DNA from: Chrysoporthe austroafricana
Lineage: Eukaryota; Ascomycota; Sordariomycetes; Diaporthales; Cryphonectriaceae
Reading direction: 5' to 3'
Assembly: GCA_001051155.2 (NCBI GenBank)
Contig: JYIP02000008.1
Coordinates: forward strand, 992,001-1,056,000
DNA: 64,000 bases
Position numbers and translations under genes: made by a program. Every line of letters starts with the position of its first letter. Position 1 is the stretch's first letter. Below the pieces are notes generated by a model that ran no database searches, was not told the DNA's origin, and saw only the letters and a list, made by a program, of their open reading frames with translations. Positions 33,350-43,942 of this stretch are shown here, one piece after another.

Positions 33350-34693
33350 ATGTCTCGCCAGTCGGCCTCGCCCACCTCACCCCAGCTTGGTGCCCCCGGC
33401 CTCCCTCCTAGGCCGTCCTCGACACCGCCCGGCGATCAGGATGGCAGCTCCTCCAACCCTCCGTCACCTCTGCTCCAGCAGCCTAGTCAACCCATGGGCA
33501 ACCTTGACCTCCAGGGCGTAACCTCCAGCTCCATCTCCTCTCCGGCGCTCAACACAGACCACCTCAGCGAAGACGAGAAGACCAGCAGCCGCACCTCCCG
33601 CTTCGTCGGCAACATGCTTGTGTCCCGGATCGGCCGCGCCTCCTGGCAGAGCCTGGAGTCCACCGCCCGCCTCCCCTTCTACCTCTCGCCCTGGGGCGAC
33701 AACCAGCCCTTCACCCTGCCGAACCTGCGGAAGCGCGACCTCGCCCTCGCCGGCGTCGCGCACTTCGGCCTGGACGCGCTGGGCGCCAGCGCGGTGACCG
33801 TCGTCGAGAGCGCCATGGCGCACGCCGTCTCCGCCACCGTCGAGCAGACGGCCGACGAGGGGATCTCCAAGGTCACGGGGAAGATGAGCAAGGGCCGCGT
33901 CGTGCAGCGCCGGGTCGGCATGAACAGCCTGACGCTGCGCATCCGGCACAAGCTGATCGGCGAGGCCGCCGAGCTGGTCTTCCAGGGCGTGCGCGACACC
34001 GACGACCGCATGGCGTGCGCCAAGGGGTGGTTCTGCCCCTACTTGTACGCGTCGGGCCGCGAGCCCGAGATCACGCGGGCCAAGGACTTTGCCATGGCGC
34101 AGCTGCTGACGCCGAGGCTGGCGGCGGACGCGAGCATCGCGCCGACGCTGCTTTCATCGTTTGTGGAGTCGGACACGCCCGTGGTATCGCCGTTCGGGTG
34201 TCCGTGGGAGGATGCGTCCTTCCAGCCCGGCACCTCGTTTCCCAAGTTCAGGAGGGCGGCCATCTTCCTGACAGGCATCTCGCCGTACCGGTACATCACC
34301 ACACAGTCGGCGTGGTCCCACTCGAGGATACCGAACGAGGCGCGCATAACTTTCCACTTGTTCACGCACGTCCCAGCTATCGTGCTGCCGGTTAGGGACC
34401 AATCGCCGATCCTAGCGTGGAGCCCGTGGACAGTAGCGCAGATGCTGGAGAAGAAATCTCGCTATGACCTTGCGAGGCATGTGGGGGAACTGCTCGACTT
34501 TATCAGCACAATCATCGATGAAGACGTGGTGAAGAGCAGCCTCGGATCCTCTGAGCATGGGTGGCGGGACGTCATGGAAGGCTGTCTGCATTCCATGCTT
34601 AGCGCCGTTCTCAACGTTCCGGACGCCATCCGTGAGACCACCAAGGAGTGCTGTGAACTGGAGAGGACGGGTGTTGTTGCCTTCAGATATTAG
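33350..34693 (+). CDS. conserved fungal protein of unknown function (447 aa)
   Basis: Single exon; ATG at 33350 (MSRQSASPTSPQ). The first 90 residues are Ser/Pro-rich and disordered. From SRFVGNMLVSRIGRASW onward the protein looks folded, with a TARLPFYLSPWGDNQP segment, an Ala-rich helical region (ALAGVAHFGLDALGASAVTVV) and an aromatic-rich C-terminal half (GWFCPYLYASGREPEITRAK, FLTGISPYRYITTQSAWSHS). No signal peptide and no certain membrane span. I recognise no named domain. The GC-rich coding sequence and unbroken frame support it as real. Divergent from DPH2. Confidence 0.8.
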   Translation: MSRQSASPTSPQLGAPGLPPRPSSTPPGDQDGSSSNPPSPLLQQPSQPMGNLDLQGVTSSSISSPALNTDHLSEDEKTSSRTSRFVGNMLVSRIGRASWQSLESTARLPFYLSPWGDNQPFTLPNLRKRDLALAGVAHFGLDALGASAVTVVESAMAHAVSATVEQTADEGISKVTGKMSKGRVVQRRVGMNSLTLRIRHKLIGEAAELVFQGVRDTDDRMACAKGWFCPYLYASGREPEITRAKDFAMAQLLTPRLAADASIAPTLLSSFVESDTPVVSPFGCPWEDASFQPGTSFPKFRRAAIFLTGISPYRYITTQSAWSHSRIPNEARITFHLFTHVPAIVLPVRDQSPILAWSPWTVAQMLEKKSRYDLARHVGELLDFISTIIDEDVVKSSLGSSEHGWRDVMEGCLHSMLSAVLNVPDAIRETTKECCELERTGVVAFRY

Positions 34694-36051
34694 TATTCAT
34701 ACGGGCACACTAGAGAGCATATGCGTCCTTCTATCTAGAGATAGGAGGCAATGAGGGTTTGGCCTGAGATCTAACGTATATCAGGAAAAGAGAATGCTAT
34801 GCTATACCGCATTTTTCAAATAAACCCTCCCAATAGCTATCTGGAATGCTGGCTAGTATATCCTCCCGTGTACATCAAGACAACACGAAGTTTATAATAC
34901 AAAAGTACCACTTGAGTCAATCTCTTGCAAACGCGCCGGAAATGTTTCCCGTAAACATGCGCAAGTCGTTCCGTGCTTCTACCTGTCCAACGTCGACCGC
35001 AGGTGCATCACCTGGCAACATGGAGCCGGCATCAGGCAACACACTCCCAAGCAGTGACTGACAGGTCGCATTCCGTCCACACACCCTTACAAGGCTCGGA
35101 GTGCTAGTTTGAACGCCACTGTATGGCCATTGGCCGGGCACATGTTGGGAGGCCAGGTGAGACGCGTGCGCAGATGTGAGGTGGCTCTGCTCACACCGGC
35201 CATGTTCAACGTTGCGTTCCGGTTACCCGGATCGACACGACAACTGTTGCGCAACCGCAGACGATCTCTGATGATGATATGCTCGAGAAGGCTTGGGGCG
35301 ATATCGAGCAGCGTGAGAACCCATGCAGGTGGGTGGGATATCACAGCGCTACTCATACGCTGCGGGAAGACGAAGACTCTGTTCAGTGCGTTGATGAGAC
35401 TTTCTGGCGCTCTTGGTCGCCAACACCATAGCTCTGCCTGACGACTCTTCCAAGGTACGTCGCGGAAACATGTAGTACCAGCGCCGGACTCAACATATGG
35501 CATAAAGATGCTGATGATATATATCACTAGGCTGTAGTGTTACAGCCTTCTCAGTGTTCGTTGGAGCTGTCTTTGTGTGATGTTCGATGGGGTGTTCGAT
35601 CTGTTGACCTTGATAGAGCAGTAAACGGTTCCTGAAGAAGTTGCATGTTGATAGGCGTGGTAGTGCCGTCGGTGATACATCAGGTGTGGGAGCCTCGTAA
35701 CGTCTAAGACTCAGCCATCTTCGTTCGAGGAAAGAAGAGGAAAGGAAAACGAGCAATCCCTAGTGGATGACAATGCTGTGTCTAGTAGTCGCGTCAACTA
35801 AAGAGACAACCGCGACAGATTAGCAGTTTCGAGTCCAGATCCACTGAGGATGGTTGGCAGGCATGAAGCAATCGATGCGCACGCCTCATCAGAAGTAGAC
35901 GCCTAATTCAGTTCTATTACTTCGGCTTAAACTCTTCGCTTCCACGTGAAGGTCCCTTCTTGAGTTATCGGCTCATTCTCTCAATATGGATACTCGAACC
36001 AGTGTCATATATCTCTAGGGATAGGTATCTACATCGGCATCTCCCATACCC
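34694..36051. other. intergenic between convergent genes, no gene seen
   Basis: About 1.36 kb. Frames at 35087-35527 and 35490-35756 (minus) lack content and start context. A lower-GC stretch inside a GC-rich block. Confidence 0.4.
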
Positions 36052-36951
36052 TCAAGCAAAAACCTTCATCTTCTCGAAGAAATCCGCCATCTGCGCCGCC
36101 ACCTCCTCCTCGTTCGTCTCCAGCGCGAAGTGCCCGGCGTCCAGCCACCTGACCACCAGCCTCTCCTCCCCGACGTCCCGCGCGAACGCCTCGGCGCCCT
36201 CCCTGACGAAGATGGTGTCGTTCTTCCCCCAGACCGCTAACACCGGCACGCCCGACTCCCGGAAGTACCGCTGGAACGCCGGGTACATGTCAACGTTGGT
36301 GCGGTAGTCGTAGAGCAGGTCGAGCTGGACCTCCTTGTTAGCGCCGCCGTCGGCGTCGAGCAGCGCCTGGTCCAGCGTCCAGCTCTCGGGCGGGATCTCG
36401 GCGGGCCGTGGGTGGCCGTCGGTGTACTGCCGGCGGGTGGCGGGCAGGGCGAGGGCGGCGGCGCGGAGGGCGGCGCGGTCGGCGGGGGCGCCGCCCGAGG
36501 CCCAGAGGCGGCGGACGGGCGCCCAGAAGGCCGCGCCGAGCCCCTCCTCGTAGGCGTTGCCGTTCTGCGTGACGACGGCGGCCACGAGGCCCGGGCGCCG
36601 CAGCGCGAGGCGGAAGCCCGTCGGCGCGCCGTAGTCGAAGACGTAGACGGCGCACCGCCGGAGCCCCAGCGCGTCGGCGAACGCCTCGATCGTCGCGGTG
36701 AGCCCCGCGAAGGTGTACGAGTAGCCGCGGCCCGGCGGCACGCGCGTGAAGCCGAAGCCGGGGAGGTCCGGGGCGACGACGCGGTAGCCGCGCGCGGCGA
36801 GGAGCGGGATCAGGTTGCGGAACATGTGGCTGCTGGAGGGGAAGCCGTGGAGAAGGAGGACGGTGGGCACGCTGGGGAGGGCGGGGCCGGCGTGCCGGTA
36901 GAAGATCTCGACGCCGTCGGTGGTGACGATGGAGATCTTGGTGGTGGCCAT
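36052..36951 (-). CDS. alpha/beta hydrolase, epoxide-hydrolase/haloalkane-dehalogenase type (299 aa)
   Basis: Single exon, very GC-rich. The oxyanion motif HGFPSSSHMFRNL follows strand 3, PDLPGFGFT follows, and the nucleophile elbow is VFDYGAPTGFR, with Asp rather than Ser, as in dehalogenases and epoxide hydrolases. The acid residue is probably in VWGKNDTIF and the catalytic His in DAGHFALE. It therefore probably uses a covalent alkyl-enzyme intermediate on an epoxide or halide; the natural substrate is unknown. No signal peptide, so cytosolic. Antisense frames across it are GC-driven shadows. Confidence 0.88.
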   Translation of the reverse strand: MATTKISIVTTDGVEIFYRHAGPALPSVPTVLLLHGFPSSSHMFRNLIPLLAARGYRVVAPDLPGFGFTRVPPGRGYSYTFAGLTATIEAFADALGLRRCAVYVFDYGAPTGFRLALRRPGLVAAVVTQNGNAYEEGLGAAFWAPVRRLWASGGAPADRAALRAAALALPATRRQYTDGHPRPAEIPPESWTLDQALLDADGGANKEVQLDLLYDYRTNVDMYPAFQRYFRESGVPVLAVWGKNDTIFVREGAEAFARDVGEERLVVRWLDAGHFALETNEEEVAAQMADFFEKMKVFA

Positions 36952-37810
36952 CCTGTTGCTTTAAGAGTATCTGAGCAGGCGATGAAAGGGATGGTACTGT
37001 GGAGGGCTACACGAGGCAATCCGGACGGGCCTTCACAGGACTGCAGCTCTCATATATATATGTGTGTGTGTGTGTATCCATTGTCTGCTGCTGTGAATAC
37101 TTAGCTAATATTGGCTCACCCAGCACAACGAAGCAGGAGATCCAGCCGTTTGGATGAGCCAATATTGCCTGGCTGGCAACTAAATGTAATCATGAACGCC
37201 TTTTCCAGCCCAGCGCATAATTATGCGGCAGAATAATCAGGTTCATAGAGGCAGGTGGAGCCCGAGCGGTGCGCGGTACGCCCTCTACATACTATCAGTC
37301 TACGTCCTCAGACCCACTGCAGCACCTGCGCCCTGCAAGGCGCGTGAGTAAGCACAACAGAAGGGCGAAACGCGGCGGCGGGAGAGGCTGGAACGGATGA
37401 GGCACGGAGGATTGAGGCTAGTGCGCCCTTCCGTCCAGGCCTGCGGTGATGCCCGGAAACGGTAGTCAAGGGCGGCGCGCACTACTAATCATCTGGCGCG
37501 CAGACGGCGTCCCCAGCCCCCCCCCCTAACGCCTCGCCGTTGACGAGAATACCTGTCACGTTCTGGAATGTGGCTAGCGCGAGATGATTGATTTCATAAT
37601 ACCCAAGTGCCAACCAAGGCTTGGCGCAAAAAGAGAACTAGCCAAACCACCATGGGGCAGCAGCCTGTGCTGCTTCCACCGCCCCAAAAAGCGCAGACCG
37701 TAAAACGCCATGCCCAGCCGGTGCCCGCTCTAGATGTACACGGGAGCCGGCATCCTCCCTATACACCAGTTGCCCAAAGCCGCCCTCCAACCCCCCTTTC
37801 CTCCGGGGGC
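36952..37810. other. intergenic with a short inverted repeat
   Basis: About 860 nt between two minus-strand genes. It holds a TG/TA run near 37055-37073 and the inverted repeat listed separately. No supported gene. Confidence 0.5.
37107..37166. repeat. 12-nt inverted repeat with CCAAT in both arms
   Basis: Arms AATATTGGCTCA (37107-37118) and TGAGCCAATATT (37155-37166) are perfectly complementary, with a 36-nt loop. Each arm contains a CCAAT box (ATTGG or CCAAT). It lies about 155-215 nt upstream of the hydrolase start codon (minus strand). It could be paired CCAAT-binding sites or a small MITE-like end; the two cannot be told apart here. Confidence 0.6.
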
Positions 37811-38650
37811 TCACTTCCGCCGCAGGCTGCCCAGCCGCCTCTTCAGCCCCTCGGCCAGGTTGCTGCCGCTCCGGGGCCGCCCGCTGCTGCTCGCGACGAC
37901 GACGGCGCTGGCGCTCGAGCTCCGCTGGCGCACGAGGACGGGGTCCTTGCCGCGGGCGCGGGCGCCGTCCCGCGGGGCCTGGGGCACCATCTCGTAGTCG
38001 CCGCGGCGCTCCCGGTCGCGCGCGGACCGCGACCGCCCGATGCCGGCGGCCTCGAGCCTCTTACGCTCGTTATCGAGCGCAAACCCGGGCTGGCCCTTGC
38101 CCTTGAGGTCGTCGGGGTCATATTGCTGCAGGGCTGGTGGTCAGCAACGTCCTGTAGGGAGGGAGGAAAGGGGGGTTAAGTAAGTACGCACCAGGCCGGG
38201 CCAGCGCTTGTAGGCGCCGCCGCCGGGGCTCAGCTGCCGCATGAGGTCCTCGCCCTCCTCGTAATCCATGACCTGGCCGTCGAGGGCGCGGCCGCCGGGC
38301 GGGACGACGCCGACGCCGTCGAGCGGGCGGCCGCGGAGGAGCGCGTCCAGCTGCAGCTCGCGGGGCGTGGCGTCCCAGGCGGCGCGGTTGCCCTCGCGGG
38401 TGGCGGCCAGGGGCGAGAACTTGCGGTTCATGTTGAAGGACGGCCGCGTGGCGTCGTAGGGCCCGCCATGGTGGTAGTAGCCGCCGAACGAGGTGGCGTC
38501 CAGCCTGTCGATGGTGTCCGGGACGAAGACCTTCTGCTTGGGGCGGCGCGGGTGGCCGACGGACTTGCTGCGGCGGCGGCCGATGCTGTCCTCATAGGAC
38601 GGCGGCGTGTCCGACATGACAGACATATTCTGAGGCGCTTTGTGTGACAT
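37811..38650 (-). CDS. Pal1-family cell morphology protein (257 aa)
   Basis: Exons 38650-38192 and 38125-37811 join in phase 0 (GTGCGT donor, GCAG acceptor). Start taken at 38650 (MSHKAPQNMSVMSD); 38626 is also possible. The core of the Pal1 domain is present: KQKVFVPDTIDRLDATSFGG, HHGGPYDATRPSFN, FSPLAATREGNRAAWDATP, RGRPLDGVGVVPPG and VMDYEEGEDLMRQL. The C-terminal exon is basic and Ser-rich. Pal1 in fission yeast sits at the cell cortex with Sla2/End4 and helps keep cylindrical shape and endocytosis; the same role here is inferred. Family members are often longer, so this is a compact copy. Confidence 0.88.
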
Positions 38651-39743
38651 ATAGGTGTAAGGTGTAAAGTGAGCCCTCCCGACCGGGTTCGAGCCGTTCA
38701 GGGAAAATGTCAGGTAAGACCTAGTGGTGATAGAGACACCAGAGTTGCGGGTTGATAATGCGATCTGACCAGGCACAGAGGGAGAGAGGGAGAGATCGAG
38801 AGGGAGATCGAGAGATCGTCGCGATGTCGATCCGTCACAGTGAGTGCTGTGCAGACTGGCAGGCGCGTATGTCAGATGACGGCTATGTTTCGCCAGATGG
38901 GATCAAGCGACGACGATGACTGTGCTGGCCGGCTGACTGACTGACTGCCTGACTGCCTGACTGCCTGCAGGCCGAGGATGGTGAAGACGTCGAGTTACAG
39001 TGATGAAGATGAGGAGGGAAAGGCGTCGTCACCCGGGCGCGCCCAGGCCGTTCCCAGGGGCGGGATATAAAGGCACGTAACTAGGTTGTATGTAGGTATG
39101 CGTTGCATGGCGTAAGTGGTTCGAGGTCTGGCTGGGCCGTTCCGGTGACGCAACAAGGTCGTCGCTGGCGTGCGTCCTCGCTACCCAGTACCGCGCATCC
39201 GGAGCCGGCCCAGCCGTCCTCCCCCCAATGCAAGCAACATGCAACAGCGTGCAACCCCGTCAGCCTACTAAGTATTACTACTACGACGGGACCAGGTTTT
39301 CTTAGCGTCCCTTCTCCTCCAGCCCAGTCCAGAGCCCAGTCTAGGGCGGGCCTGCGCCATCCTCAACCGTATCGCCCGGGGCTGGGTAGCATCTGCTTCG
39401 CTGGGGATTACGTCTTGGGCACCACGTGCCGACGCGTCCACCCCCTCCCCTCCCCCCTGGTGCGCCGCAGCAAGGCTGCCAGGGCGGAGGACGGGGGTCG
39501 GCTGGGCCATATGATATATCGCCAAGTCTGCTGTGGCAGCCGTGTGTGTGTATGTGTCTCACTGCGTGCTCGGGCGGCGCTGTGGCAGGCTCAGCCACAG
39601 GCCTCGCTCGGCCGTGAGACGAGGATCATGATGATGATGTTGGAGCGCCTAGAGGAGCAGGAAGGACATGAACGCCCACAGCCGCGCGGAGCAGGGCTCA
39701 CGAGGCTGCGCCCAGCTGGGCACCAACCCCAGAGGCCCCGGCG

Positions 39744-39776
39744 GGTCCGTGACGGGTCCGTGACGGGTCCGTGACG
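39744..39776 (+). repeat. 11-nt tandem repeat, 3 copies
   Basis: GGTCCGTGACG repeated three times without mismatch. Confidence 0.9.
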
Positions 39777-39877
39777 GGGTCAGGCCGTCGCAAGAGCCAA
39801 GATGAGCTACCCAGCAAGTAATGTGAAGTAATCAAATATGAAAGGCCAGCGTCGCTGGCGCAGCCCGTCCTCGTCAG

Positions 39878-39925
39878 CATTCCACAGGGCGTTCCACAGG
39901 GCATTCCACAGGGCATTCCACAGGG
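39878..39925 (+). repeat. 12-nt tandem repeat, 4 copies
   Basis: CATTCCACAGGG repeated four times; the second copy starts with CG in place of CA. Confidence 0.9.
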
Positions 39926-40668
39926 TACAGGCACACAGGACAGCCCACAACAGCTTATCTGTCGCGGCCTCTGCCCCTGCCCTGGCCCTGGCCTGGCCTG
40001 CCGCTCACCCGCCGTCCCGCCGCCCTGCCTTCTACTGGCAGTGACTGGGTACAGGCTCGACGTCATCCCGCACCCGAATCTTCCTCAGGGTCCAGCGATC
40101 GGCATGACGGGCCACTGCATAGTACACATGCTATCAGTGCTACCCACTGGCCACAGGCAGGACGTCATTGGTACTCTGGTATCAGTGCACCCCACACCCA
40201 CTGACGAGGACCACCTCGTATTATTTTTTTTTTTTTTTTTCCTTCTTATCTTGGATTTTGCCTTTTTCATGCGTTGATTTTACTTCTCCTTCCGTCTTGA
40301 TCGTCATGGCCTGGAACTCATAATCTCAGGCCTGAGCGGACGGTGCATTGATCTTAAAAAACAGACCTGCCAGCCAGGCGTGCCAGGTCAGCATCGTTAT
40401 GCGATCGGGGGCTGGGACACCCGCGATAGGCCCAGCCGCCCTGCCTAGCCCCAGCGTCCAGGGCGTCCCCGCTGGGACAGGGTATCGTTGTAGTACCCAG
40501 TATGCAGCCCCTGGGCCCCCGCGGTCTGGGCTCCCGTCCTGTGAAGGTCTTCGTCCCATCTCAGACTCTCGCTGCGGGACGCCCTGCAGGGAGCCCACAG
40601 CCGGGACTTGCATGACACCACCTCGTCGGTCCCGACCTGCAGCGACGATGGGATGAACCGAGGACAAG

Positions 40669-41823
40669 ATGGGCCTAGTCGACTACGCATCCTCCTCCTC
40701 CAGCGACTCCAGCGACGCAGAGGCACCACCAGCAGCAGCCGCAGCCCACGACGAGCACCGCCCCCCACCAAAGAAGAGGAAGACCCCGCCCAGCCCGACG
40801 ACGGCGCCTGGCACCGCCACCGCGATGAGAGCCTCACAGCCCCGGGGGGGAGGCGCCAGGGGGCCCAGCAGCAGCAGCAGCAGCAGCAGCAGCACCGCCG
40901 CCGCCGGCAGTGATGAGACGCCGGCCTCCCCCCTCCCGCCGCTCCCGCCGTCCTTCCACGACCTCTACGCCGCCACCGTCCGCCCCGCCGCCGCCGACCT
41001 CCCGAGCCTCCACCAGGGCCGCCGCCGCCTGATCCCCCACGTGCCCGGCAACTGGCCATCGCACGTCTACGCCGAGTGGCACCCGCCGCCCGCGGCCCAC
41101 GGCGCCCTCGCGTCCCTGCTGCGCGCCCTCGCCGCCGCCGCGCCGCGCACCACCACCCTCCTCGCCTCGGACCTCGGTGCCCCGCTGCCCCTGCACGTCA
41201 GCCTCTCGCGCCCCTTCGTCCTGCGCACCGCCCAGCGCGCCCCGTTCCTCGACGGGCTCGCGCGCGCCGTCGCCGGGTGCGGCGTGCGCGCGTTCGCCCT
41301 CGCCGCCGGCGGCCTGGGCTGGTTCCGCAGCCCCGAGGCCGGGCGCAGCTTCCTCGTGCTGCGGGTCCGGTCCGCGCCGGCGGGCGGCGCGGCGGGGAGC
41401 CCCGGGGGGACGGCCGGGGGGAAGGGGAGGAACCCCGAGCTCGCAGCGCTGCTGGGGAGGTGCAATGACGTGGTCGGGGAGTTCGGGCAGCCGAGGCTGT
41501 ATGCGTGGTCCGGAGACGATGCGGGGGCCGGGGGCGCCGGCGCGGTGGATGGGAGTGGCGTGCAGGATGCGGAGGGCAGGGGGTCCGTAGATGACGCTTT
41601 CCACGTCTCCATCGCGTGGTCCTTCGTCGAGCCCACCGAGGAGATCCGCGAGCAGACAGCTGCCGTGTTCGCGCGGGAGGAGTTCCAGAAAGGCATCATG
41701 GAGGGCATCAGGATACCAGTCGACAGCGTCAAGGTCAAGATCGGCAACGTAGTCACAGACATCCCGCTAGCGGAGAGAGGGGGGAAAAGCAGCAGCGATG
41801 GAAAGGGATTGTTTGGCATATGA
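40669..41823 (+). CDS. USB1: U6 snRNA phosphodiesterase Usb1 (384 aa)
   Basis: Single exon starting MGLVDYASSSSS, the usual acidic/Ser-rich head, with a basic patch PPKKRK and a poly-Ser tract (CAG/AGC repeat in DNA). The 2H phosphodiesterase fold carries its two HxS motifs: LPLHVSLSRP and AFHVSIAWSF. The middle has GNWPSHVYAEW and VRAFALAAGGLGWF. Usb1 trims the U6 snRNA 3' oligo-U tail and leaves a 2',3'-cyclic phosphate or 3' phosphate end in the nucleus, which stabilises U6. An insertion near residues 240-255 is Gly-rich. Frame intact. Confidence 0.92.
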   Translation: MGLVDYASSSSSDSSDAEAPPAAAAAHDEHRPPPKKRKTPPSPTTAPGTATAMRASQPRGGGARGPSSSSSSSSSTAAAGSDETPASPLPPLPPSFHDLYAATVRPAAADLPSLHQGRRRLIPHVPGNWPSHVYAEWHPPPAAHGALASLLRALAAAAPRTTTLLASDLGAPLPLHVSLSRPFVLRTAQRAPFLDGLARAVAGCGVRAFALAAGGLGWFRSPEAGRSFLVLRVRSAPAGGAAGSPGGTAGGKGRNPELAALLGRCNDVVGEFGQPRLYAWSGDDAGAGGAGAVDGSGVQDAEGRGSVDDAFHVSIAWSFVEPTEEIREQTAAVFAREEFQKGIMEGIRIPVDSVKVKIGNVVTDIPLAERGGKSSSDGKGLFGI

Positions 41824-42054
41824 GATAGCCGGACCATCTGCCGCCTTCGGTGTCAACACTGGGCCAAGCTCTGCGTCACGATATGTGCCTTCGTAGTATT
41901 TACCGTCTCCGGAATGCTACATACGTCAAGCTCTGTTTATGCCGGTGCGAGCAAGGGCCAAAAACGCCCTTCAGAGGATCCAAGTCACATTCGCCACCTC
42001 CCAGTGTGCCTATGCCATAACGCCGAAGCCCATGCAGAACAACAAAAGACCAGA

Positions 42055-43942
42055 TCATAGCTCATCGTGGGTATTCCGCCACACGACCTTCCACTCCCTC
42101 GGTTTGACGGGGAGACCAATGTAGTTATACCACACACGGCGGGCTTCTTGCGTAGCGAGGGTGTATCTGTTGTCTTGGGTCAGTTTCATCTCGGCACCAC
42201 CGACGTTGGCTGAACAGGAGCGACACTCACATCAGCCCAGGCAGCTCTAGCCAGCTCTTCCATACGGCCTTGAAGGCAAAGATGACATTCGCCACCTCCT
42301 CGTTCCACATCTCCCCGAGGTCAGGCTCCGGCTTGTGCTCCTCTGCCTCCGGCTTGCCGGAGGGATTGGTGTCATCCGGGACGACATTGTGCGGCTTTCG
42401 CGCTCGGTCCGGCAGCTTCTTGATCGTATCTCCTTTCTTCAGCAGTTGATCCTCCTGCCTCTCCTTCTCGGCCGCCATCTCCCTAAACTTCTGGATGTTG
42501 TCCAGCGACGTACTCAGCCTCGCGTACGTGTTGAACAGCGCGACAAGCTCCGTCCGCTTAAGAACGGGAATCTCGTTGCTGTCATTATCAAACTCGAACA
42601 GCACTTTCAGTGCCGCCCCGTAGCCCGCGGTCTGCAGCTTGCCCCAGAGCCGGCACTTATCGCAACCCACGCAGTCCATGAGCCGGCTGACGTTGCGGAA
42701 CCGGTTCTTGAAATCCTCCTTCAGCGACGGACCTTCGCCGTTCTTGAACATCAGGCCCTCGTTGAAGATCTGGGGCACGCTGGCGGCGTTCTGTGTGACT
42801 GCTAGCACCTTGGCCTTCGTCGCGGCATCCTGGTCCCGGTCGCCCGTGCAGAACGTGTACTCCTGCAGGTGTGGGCCCAGCTTGACCACCGCGCGGGTCA
42901 GCAGGGCATAGTTGAAGTACAGGTTGCTGATGCGGTCCGGGTGGGTGTGGAGCCTGTTCATGTAGCAAGGAAGGTTTGGTTGCCACTGGCCCGTCGTCTG
43001 GTTCATCCATTCGTAGCACAGATGCGTGCTGATGCTGGTGTGCATGCCCGAGACCACCCTGTAGAACACACGCTTCTCGATACACTCGTCCTCGACCTCG
43101 AGACCCGTGTTGGCCACAAAGGGTGTGTTGGGGCTCTGCTCGCGAGACTGCTCCAGCATCTGCTGGCGGCCGGCGGCCTCGATGACCTGCTTGAAGTCGA
43201 GAGCGGCGGGGCCCTTGTCGGGCGCGGACTGGCCCAGTGCGGCATGGTGTGGGAAGGAGCTCTTCTGGAAGCAGTTCTCCCGGTAGATGGCATTCCAGAC
43301 CTGCTGCGCACCGTCGCCCGCGTATCCCGTGAACCGCTCGGGGTTCTGGAGGAGGGAGACGTAGTCGCCCTTCGAGGCGGCGGATTCGTCCTCGGGGACG
43401 CAGTAGTCCCGGTCGTCGCACTCGTCGTCGTACTCGACCACGCAGCTCTCTCCCACATCCTCGCCCAGCTTGCCTTGTAACGGCCGCTCCGGCCGCTTCT
43501 TCTGCACGTCTCTGCCTGGGTGTTTTACGGTGGGCCCCTCCAGCTTGCCCAGCTCGCTCGCACGCCACACCTCGGGGATGTCCTCCTCGTTATCCAGCGT
43601 CTGCACGGCACAGGCGATGTTGCCGCACATGCCATTGCCGTCGTCCCAGAAGGGACATCTCTTGTTGAAGAGGTTGAGCCTATAGTGGGAGAAGAAATCG
43701 GTCGACAGCGTGAGGTCCTCGACGGCGGGCTTGACCTTGCGGTTCAGGTCCTCGAGGGTGGAGTAGGAGGCGCAGGCGTCGGACACTATGGCCTTTGGTG
43801 AAATCTGGTAGTAGTTTTGCGAGGCGTTAGAGATCACGACCCGGTAAGAAAGAGAAGGCGAGGCCGCTGTGACCAGACAGCAGGCCTGCAGGAGGAGGAA
43901 CGAGAGGCGAGAAGCATACTGCGCAAGAGGCATCTTCGCCAT
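42055..43942 (-). CDS. ERO1: ER oxidoreductin Ero1 (607 aa, HDEL at C-terminus)
   Basis: Exon 1 (43942-42231) encodes a signal peptide (SFLLLQACCLVTA), shuttle Cys in CGNIAC (C106, C111), the FAD-fold blocks HTSISTHLCYEW and LYFNYALLTRAVVKL, and the active-site CVGCDKC with RLWGKLQ. Read through, it would stop at LPGLM. A GTGAGT donor at 42230 and a CAG acceptor instead join exon 2 (42166-42055), which ends YIGLPVKPREWKVVWRNT then HDEL. The ER retrieval tetrapeptide strongly supports this splice. Ero1 passes electrons from protein disulfide isomerase to oxygen through FAD, driving disulfide formation in the ER lumen. Acidic inserts follow CGNIAC. Frame intact. Confidence 0.95.

Larger units (their letters stand above)
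38651..40668. other. intergenic, GC-rich with several simple repeats
   Basis: About 2 kb with no supported gene. Contains AG-rich GAGAGGGAGATCG-type repeats near 38777-38820, a CTGACTGC repeat near 38932-38968, two short tandem repeats listed below and a T-run near 40223-40240. Long open frames here (39103-39774, 40348-40656) follow from high GC. Confidence 0.45.

Noticed and set aside
33464..34395. Minus and plus alternative frames over the 33350 gene
   Set aside because: His/Ala/Arg-biased text, no domain; shadow frames.
36338..37104. Long plus-strand and alternate minus frames over the alpha/beta hydrolase
   Set aside because: Very GC-rich DNA keeps several frames open; only the 299-aa frame has the hydrolase motifs.
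40834..41837. Two 256-codon minus frames opposite USB1
   Set aside because: Shadows of a GC-rich gene; no motifs, while USB1 has both HxS motifs.
42657..43568. 303-codon minus-strand frame inside ERO1 and the 203-codon plus frame at 42869-43480
   Set aside because: Both are out-of-frame shadows of ERO1 with skewed composition.
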